Positions 6,027 through 8,610 of a stretch of 8,610 bases of DNA are shown piece by piece. How positions within the stretch are numbered: position 1 is the stretch's first letter; each line of letters starts with the position of its first letter. The position numbers and the translations under genes are program-made. Source of the DNA: an uncultured Porphyromonadaceae bacterium. GTDB lineage: Bacteria > Bacteroidota > Bacteroidia > Bacteroidales > Muribaculaceae. The stretch is from positions 1-8,610 of the forward strand of contig CAJJQT010000066.1 of assembly GCA_905193995.1 (NCBI GenBank), in the 5' to 3' direction. Under the pieces are notes generated by a model. That model was not told where the DNA came from. It did no database searches and saw only the letters and a list, made by a program, of their open reading frames with translations.

Positions 6027-6809
6027 TTAGTTATAAGCGCGGAGGCGCATCATCATTTCATCGAAGTCGACCTGGTGGGCGTCGAATTCAGGTCCGTCGA
6101 CACATACAAAGCGCACTTTTCCGCCCACAGTCACGCGGCAGGCGCCGCACATGCCCGTGCCGTCGACCATGATGGTGTTGAGCGAACATGTGGTGGGTAT
6201 GCCGTATTTTTTTGTCAGGGCGGCCACGAATTTCATCATTATGGCAGGCCCGATGGTGACTACCTCGTCGACCTGTTCGCGCTGTATCACCTGCTCGACG
6301 CCGGCCGTGACAAGGCCTTTCTGGCCGTACGAGCCGTCGTCGGTCATGATTATGACCTCGTCGGAGTATTCAGCTACTTGCTTCTCGAGGATAATGAGCT
6401 CTCGGGTACGGGCAGCCAGTACACTGACGACGCGGTTGCCGGCTTCCTTCATGGCGCGAATGATGGGCAGCAGGGGCGCCACACCCACACCGCCGCCGCA
6501 GCATACCACTGTGCCGCGTTTTTCGATGTGTGTGGCCTGCCCGAGAGGCCCTACAATGTCGTGGAGGTACTGCCCGGGCTCGAGCGAGCATATTTTGGCG
6601 GTGGAGTCGCCTACTGCCTGGACTACGAGTGTGATGCTGCCGCGTTCGCGGTCCGCATCTGCTATTGTCAGGGGGATGCGCTCGCCCTTCTCGTCGGGTA
6701 TGACGATGACGAAGTGGCCCGGGCGGCGCGAGCGGGCGATCAGCGGCGCTTCGACCGTAAGGCAGACCACACGCTCCGAAAAGTGTTCTTTTGTCAGTAT
6801 CCTGTTCAT
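6027..6809 (-). CDS. nfnA: NfnA / SudB-type FAD- and [2Fe-2S]-containing subunit (sulfide/dihydroorotate dehydrogenase-like)
   Basis: A 260-residue ferredoxin-NADP reductase-fold protein related to PyrK. The FAD barrel is at about 1-95, with the flavin-binding RIPLT at 44-48. A NAD(H)-binding domain begins at CCGGGVGVAP (103-112). The C-terminal cluster segment is VDGTGMCGACR followed by FVCVDGPEFD. The ligands fit D216-x4-C221-x2-C224-x11-C236, with Asp where PyrK has its first Cys. This matches the Asp(Cys)3 [2Fe-2S] cluster reported for the Pyrococcus furiosus sulfide dehydrogenase SudB subunit. It would take electrons from NADH and pass them to the bifurcating FAD of NfnB, encoded 12 nt downstream. 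No dihydroorotate dehydrogenase gene is present, which argues against a PyrK role. The start at 6809 lies 25 nt past the cinA stop, with no promoter box between, so co-transcription is likely. Confidence 0.88.
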   Translation of the reverse strand: MNRILTKEHFSERVVCLTVEAPLIARSRRPGHFVIVIPDEKGERIPLTIADADRERGSITLVVQAVGDSTAKICSLEPGQYLHDIVGPLGQATHIEKRGTVVCCGGGVGVAPLLPIIRAMKEAGNRVVSVLAARTRELIILEKQVAEYSDEVIIMTDDGSYGQKGLVTAGVEQVIQREQVDEVVTIGPAIMMKFVAALTKKYGIPTTCSLNTIMVDGTGMCGACRVTVGGKVRFVCVDGPEFDAHQVDFDEMMMRLRAYN

Positions 6810-6834
6810 GATCGGTTCATTTCATGATGTAGAG

Positions 6835-8067
6835 TCAGATGATTTTGAGAAGGCCCAGCAGGGCCTCTACGGATGCACGGCCTATGACGCGGGCGCGGTT
6901 GCCCGGCAGGTGGAACAGGCGCGAGCTGACGCGGCCGCCGGCGCACCAGGCAATCCATACGGTGCCTACCGGTTTGCCTTCGACGGCTCCGCCGGGGCCG
7001 GCGATGCCGGATGTGGCCACGGCGCAGCCGGCGCCGGTGGCGTGGCAGGCTCCGACCGCCATCTGCTCCACGACCTGCTGCGACACGGCGCCGTAGCGGT
7101 CGAGATCGGCTTCGCCGACGCCTAAGAGGCGATGCTTGACACTGTTTGAATAACTGACTACCGAGCCTGTGAATACGTCGCTGCTGCCGGGAACTGAGGT
7201 CAGCAGGTGCGCTATGTTGCCGCCGGTGCAGCTTTCGGCCGTAGCCAGCGTAAGACCGCGGCGCCGCAGGGTGTCAAGCACGATGGCCGCGGCGTCGGCA
7301 TCGCCTTCGTATATGGCGAGTTCGCCAAGTGTGTCGATGAGTTGTCTGTATGCGGCTTCATAGCGGGTCGCGATGTCGCTTCCGCTCGTCCCGGTGCCGT
7401 CAAGGCGCAGGCGTATGAGGCCCGGCGTAGGCAGGTAGGCAAGGTGCAGTCCGTCGCCGAGCGATGTCTCGAATTCTGTAAGGTGCTCGGACAGGGCCGA
7501 CTCGGTGATGCCGGTGACCATGACGCTCCGGTGCAGACGTACCTCGTCGGGAGTAAGCCGCTTGCGCACATATTCTGCTACTTCAGGGAGCATGCCTTCG
7601 GTTTCGAACGGTACGCCGGGCATGGATATAAGCACTTTGCCGTCTTTCTCGAAGCACATTATCGGAGCTGTGCCGTAGCGGTTCTGGATCACTCGGCAGC
7701 TTGTCGGCACCAGGGCCTGCGCCTCGGTCGAGGCGTTGAGCTGCAGGTTGCGGAGGGCAAATACGCGCCGTATGTTTTCGGTTACGCTCGCGTCGGGTGC
7801 GAGTTCGCCGCCGAAGATCTGTATCAGCACGGTCTTGGTGATGTCGTCCTTGGTCGGGCCGAGGCCACCGGTGGTGATCACCAGATCTGAGACGCCGAGA
7901 GCGCGGTTTACGGCCTCCGTGATGGACTCGGCGCTGTCGCCGACGGTGTGGACCGACGCGATTTCCCATCCGGCCGGCCCGAACGTGCGTGCTATGGCTC
8001 CGGAATTTGTGTCCGTTACCTGTCCGATGAGTATCTCGTCGCCGATGATGATGATTGAGAGTCTCAT
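6835..8067 (-). CDS. cinA: CinA-family protein: MoaB/MogA-like N-terminal domain with NMN deamidase (PncC) C-terminal domain
   Basis: 410 residues, full length for the family. The N-terminal molybdopterin-binding-like (COG1058) domain shows IIIIGDEILIGQ with DTN (5-21), TTGGLGPTKDD (65-75) and MPGVPFE (149-155). The C-terminal PncC/CinA domain (from about 257) shows AESCTGG (277-283, S279 being the likely catalytic serine), FTGSVVSYSNSVK (299-311) and SGIAGPGG (353-360). Known members deamidate nicotinamide mononucleotide to nicotinic acid mononucleotide for NAD recycling. The N-terminal domain of some members has ADP-ribose pyrophosphatase activity. The historic competence-damage name need not apply here. 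It starts 34 nt after tsaD and ends 25 nt before nfnA on the same strand. A pyridine-nucleotide repair enzyme next to a pyridine-nucleotide oxidoreductase is suggestive but not proof of a link. Confidence 0.93.
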   Translation of the reverse strand: MRLSIIIIGDEILIGQVTDTNSGAIARTFGPAGWEIASVHTVGDSAESITEAVNRALGVSDLVITTGGLGPTKDDITKTVLIQIFGGELAPDASVTENIRRVFALRNLQLNASTEAQALVPTSCRVIQNRYGTAPIMCFEKDGKVLISMPGVPFETEGMLPEVAEYVRKRLTPDEVRLHRSVMVTGITESALSEHLTEFETSLGDGLHLAYLPTPGLIRLRLDGTGTSGSDIATRYEAAYRQLIDTLGELAIYEGDADAAAIVLDTLRRRGLTLATAESCTGGNIAHLLTSVPGSSDVFTGSVVSYSNSVKHRLLGVGEADLDRYGAVSQQVVEQMAVGACHATGAGCAVATSGIAGPGGAVEGKPVGTVWIAWCAGGRVSSRLFHLPGNRARVIGRASVEALLGLLKII

Positions 8068-8101
8068 ATACGTGAATAGTGGTTGATATCGATTGTTTTT
8101 T

Positions 8102-8610
8102 TCAGACTGTTACGCGCGCGTAAGGCGTGCTGTCGTAGCTGCAGAAGTCCTTGTCGAGATACTTGAAGTATCCGGCCATGGCCACCATGGCGGCATTGTC
8201 GGTGGTGAAGGCGCGCTCGGGGATGAATGCCTCGAGTCCGCGGCTCTGGCAGAAGTCGGCCACGGCGGCGCGGACGCCTGAGTTGGCCGACACGCCGCCG
8301 CCTATGGCGACGGTCTCCACGCCGGTGGCGTCGACGGCTTTGCCGAGTTTGTCGAGCAGGATGTCGATGATGGTGCGTTGCAGCGATGCTGCCAGGTCTG
8401 CCCTGCGCTTTTCGATGAAGTCGGGATCGGTCTTCAGATTGTCGCGCAGAGTATACAGGAAAGATGTTTTCAGGCCGCTGAAGCTGTAGTCGAGTCCGGC
8501 GATGTGTGGCCAGCTGAATCTGAAGGCATCCGGGTCGCCTTCGGCTGCCAGACGGTCGATGTGCGGGCCGCCCGGGTAGGGCAGGCCCATGACCTTGGCG
8601 CATTTGTCGA
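8102..8610 (-). CDS. tsaD: tRNA N6-adenosine threonylcarbamoyltransferase TsaD, C-terminal half (5' end beyond window)
   Basis: The frame is open to the right edge, beginning DKCAKVMGLPYPGG, and ends at TGA 8104-8102. About 168 C-terminal codons of a protein usually near 340 residues are present, so the HxxxH metal-binding motif lies outside the window. Visible family signatures are GLPYPGGPHIDRLA, GLDYSFSGLKTSF, AIGGGVSANSGVR (nucleotide-phosphate loop) and TTDNAAMVAMAGY, whose Asp is the conserved metal ligand. With TsaB, TsaC and TsaE it transfers the threonylcarbamoyl group to A37 of ANN-decoding tRNAs (t6A). This is an essential cytoplasmic reaction in most bacteria. It is followed by cinA after 34 nt, with no terminator or promoter seen between, which suggests an operon. 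The internal ATG at 8590 is not the real start because the conserved sequence continues upstream of it. Confidence 0.94.
   Translation of the reverse strand, partial: DKCAKVMGLPYPGGPHIDRLAAEGDPDAFRFSWPHIAGLDYSFSGLKTSFLYTLRDNLKTDPDFIEKRRADLAASLQRTIIDILLDKLGKAVDATGVETVAIGGGVSANSGVRAAVADFCQSRGLEAFIPERAFTTDNAAMVAMAGYFKYLDKDFCSYDSTPYARVTV

Noticed and set aside
6027..6809. PyrK, electron-transfer subunit of dihydroorotate dehydrogenase
   Set aside because: No pyrD or other pyrimidine gene is adjacent, and the first cluster ligand is Asp instead of Cys.
6151..7125. 324-codon plus-strand frame across nfnA and the 3' end of cinA
   Set aside because: It is antisense to two well-recognised genes and crosses their boundary. 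Its composition is low-complexity (Ser/Thr/Pro, then Ala/Gly) and it has no promoter.

Overview
The window most likely comes from a gut-type member of the Bacteroidales (phylum Bacteroidota), and a Muribaculaceae-like genome would fit. This is an inference from three things. Three gene starts are preceded by the Bacteroidota -7 box TAnnTTTG, and in two cases a TTG-type -33 element lies exactly 20 nt further upstream. The leaders are short and AT-rich with no clear Shine-Dalgarno sequence. The gene content also fits: a secreted multidomain GH13 enzyme, an NfnA/NfnB pair, and a tsaD-cinA neighbourhood. Coding DNA is GC-rich with many G- or C-ending third positions, which creates long spurious reading frames on the opposite strand.

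Left part (1-1059). Two overlapping minus-strand frames (835->554 and 557->135) look like the two halves of one membrane-anchored, acid-rich protein of unknown function. They are separated by an apparent one-base frameshift. Their promoter lies at 870-900, in a divergent intergenic region that also holds the promoter (993-1024) of the next gene.

Centre-left (1060-4521, plus strand). A 917-residue Sec-exported GH13 alpha-glucan-active enzyme carries extra N-terminal beta-sandwich domains and a C-terminal tail resembling a type IX secretion sorting domain. A strong intrinsic terminator follows it. The -7 box of the next gene, a HAD-superfamily phosphatase/phosphomutase of subfamily IA, starts four bases after that terminator's T-run.

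Centre-right to right edge (4581-8610, minus strand). A compact run of co-directional genes reads tsaD (N-terminal half beyond the window) -> cinA -> nfnA -> nfnB/gltA, with gaps of 34, 25 and 12 nt. It probably forms one transcript or part of one. The first two genes act in tRNA t6A synthesis and in pyridine-nucleotide salvage or repair. The last two encode the two subunits of an NfnAB-type NADH/NADPH:ferredoxin flavin enzyme. The run ends at an AT-rich hairpin with a T-tract, built from a four-copy 9-bp repeat that fills the gap between the convergent HAD and nfnB genes.

No RNA gene, CRISPR array, insertion sequence or integrase was seen. Most of the window is recognisable housekeeping and carbohydrate metabolism. 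The least understood item is the broken acidic membrane protein at the left end.
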